Shown here piece after piece: positions 62,954-64,000 of a stretch of 64,000 bases of DNA. The notes below the pieces were generated by a model. That model was not told the DNA's origin. It saw nothing but the letters and a program-made list of their open reading frames with translations, and ran no database searches. Numbering within the stretch: position 1 is the stretch's first letter; each line of letters opens with the position of its first letter. The stretch spans positions 1 through 64,000 of the forward strand of contig NZ_NSGH01000007.1 of assembly GCF_002295105.1 (NCBI RefSeq), given 5' to 3'. Both the position numbers and the translations under genes were made by a program. The DNA comes from Salimicrobium humidisoli (GTDB taxonomy: Bacteria > Bacillota > Bacilli > Bacillales > Halobacillaceae).

Positions 62954-63865
62954 ATGGAGAGCATAATGAAGCTTGAAAAAGTGAACAAGACAATCGGTTC
63001 TCATCACGTCATCAAGGACCTGAGTTTTGAAATTTTTCCCGGGGAAGTGTTCGGATTTCTCGGACCGAACGGAGCGGGTAAGACGACGACGATCCGTATG
63101 ATGGTAGGTCTTATGAGTATGAGCAGCGGTGATATCGTTATTGCCGGCAACAGCGTACATAAACAGAGGAATAAGGCGATGGAACAGGTCGGGGCGATCG
63201 TGGAGAATCCCGAGATGTACCCATTTATGAGCGGTTGGAAAAACCTTGTGCATTTTGCCCGAATGGGAAAAGATGTAACGGAAGAAAGAATCAGGGAAGT
63301 CGTTCAGCTCGTCGGTCTCGAGAAACGGATCAACGATAAAGTGCAGAAATATTCTCTCGGAATGCGCCAGCGGCTCGGTATCGCCCAGGCTCTGCTGCAC
63401 CGTCCTTCGGTATTGATTCTTGATGAACCGACGAACGGACTCGATCCTTCGGGAATGAGAGAAATACGGGCGTATGTACAACGGCTTGCCAAAGTGGAAA
63501 ACGTGGCTGTCATCGTGTCGAGTCACATCCTATCCGAAATGGAACTGATGTGTGACAGGTTCGGAGTCATCCATAACGGAGAGCTGGTCGATATCCAGTC
63601 TGTCAGGGACGCCGTCCAAGATGCGGAAATGGAAGTCAGTATCGAAGCGACTCCGCTTGATGTGGTAGAGCGCATCCTTAAGGAAGAGACGAAAAATGTG
63701 ATTACGAAAAAGCAGAGCTGCCACATCGTGCTTGAGAAAGACCGGATTCCGGATATTACGACGAAGCTGGTTGAGAATAATGTCAGCATTTATAGTATTT
63801 ATACCGAGAAGAAAACGCTTGAAGACGAATTCCTGAAAGTGATTGGAGATGGTGTCATTGATTAA
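62954..63865 (+). CDS. ABC transporter ATP-binding protein
   Basis: 303-residue ATPase of the DrrA/bacitracin-type (BcrA) group. Walker A is GPNGAGKTTTIRM, the signature YSLGMRQRLGIAQALL, Walker B SVLILDEPTNGLD, and the H-loop VIVSSHILSEME. A C-terminal 80-residue extension is typical of exporters coupled to ABC-2 permeases. The next gene, overlapping its end, begins as such a permease. Substrate unknown. The ribosome site is AAAGGGGAG. Confidence 0.92.
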   Translation: MESIMKLEKVNKTIGSHHVIKDLSFEIFPGEVFGFLGPNGAGKTTTIRMMVGLMSMSSGDIVIAGNSVHKQRNKAMEQVGAIVENPEMYPFMSGWKNLVHFARMGKDVTEERIREVVQLVGLEKRINDKVQKYSLGMRQRLGIAQALLHRPSVLILDEPTNGLDPSGMREIRAYVQRLAKVENVAVIVSSHILSEMELMCDRFGVIHNGELVDIQSVRDAVQDAEMEVSIEATPLDVVERILKEETKNVITKKQSCHIVLEKDRIPDITTKLVENNVSIYSIYTEKKTLEDEFLKVIGDGVID

Positions 63866-64000
63866 TCTGATCCGAAACGAATGGATGAAACTTTTCGCTC
63901 AGCGCTCTACGTGGATAGGAATTATACTGTTTGTCTGTCTGATTACCGGGTTTGCATTATTTATGACGACCGATCCATCTTCCTCCGAGCAGTACGGAAG
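63858..64000 (+). CDS. ABC-2 type permease (partial, cut by window end)
   Basis: The first 47 codons of a membrane protein: LINLIRNEWMKLFAQRSTWI followed by a hydrophobic helix (GIILFVCLITGFALF). NEWMKLF is a common start of ABC-2 permeases. The TTG at 63858, about 8 nt after GGAGAT, is the likely start, giving an 8-nt overlap with the ATPase gene; GTG at 63852 is a less likely alternative. It continues past the window. Confidence 0.8.
   Translation, partial: MINLIRNEWMKLFAQRSTWIGIILFVCLITGFALFMTTDPSSSEQYG

Overview
The window reads as chromosome from a Bacillaceae-type Firmicute. The evidence is strong purine-rich Shine-Dalgarno sites, intrinsic terminators, a glmS ribozyme, an Ile T-box, and the Bacillus order rRNA-tRNA-rocF-sigW-rsiW-cdaA-cdaR-glmM-glmS. 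Matches to sigma-W, sigma-B, CsoR, Fur and CcpA sites fit the same group. Fairly acidic proteins and moderate GC would suit a moderately halophilic genus such as Salimicrobium or Halobacillus, but that is inference. No insertion sequence, prophage or CRISPR array was seen.

Layout: 1-1385 holds the end of a 23S gene, a 5S gene and eleven tRNA genes. A decayed REC-GGDEF-REC gene follows (1461-3045). Then come arginase, the sigma-W/anti-sigma pair, the c-di-AMP cyclase and its regulator, and the amino-sugar genes glmM and glmS (3.2-11 kb). From 11 to 17.2 kb there is a thiolase, a DeoR regulator, two poorly characterised proteins, a CaCA antiporter and an orphan NarL-type regulator. The dhaKLM operon (17.6-19.7 kb) is preceded by a possible small RNA, a cre site and a leader terminator. 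A cluster of about 120-bp palindromic repeats follows, then metal resistance: DUF4396 protein, csoR-copA-copZ and arsR-arsB-arsC (20.4-26.4 kb).

From 26.6 to 47.5 kb the content is mixed housekeeping and stress genes. It includes an ATP-grasp ligase, a DDAH-like hydrolase, a Bcr/CflA exporter, thioredoxin reductase with cydDC, a metallo-beta-lactamase-fold protein, a YiiX-like hydrolase and an RDD protein behind a sigma-W promoter. Further on are a DAO-family oxidoreductase, a DJ-1/PfpI protein behind a sigma-B promoter, a RibF-like flavokinase, a SAM hydrolase-family protein, an aldo/keto reductase, a LOV-STAS photoreceptor, a chromate transporter and a Fur-box-preceded ferredoxin-NADP reductase. 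A galactose cluster (47.7-55.9 kb) has galK-galE-galT-galM facing away from a sugar porter, a LacI-type regulator and a PP2C-like phosphatase, with CcpA sites between. The right end holds a DUF4385 gene, glutaminase, a T-box-controlled type 2 isoleucyl-tRNA synthetase, bacilliredoxin, a CvfC-like protein and an ABC exporter cut by the window edge.

Several genes share one defect: a short homopolymer one base off the length that would restore the expected frame (GGDEF gene, arsB start, DUF1450 start, galM start). This is either recent decay or sequencing error, and it should be kept in mind when reading those starts.
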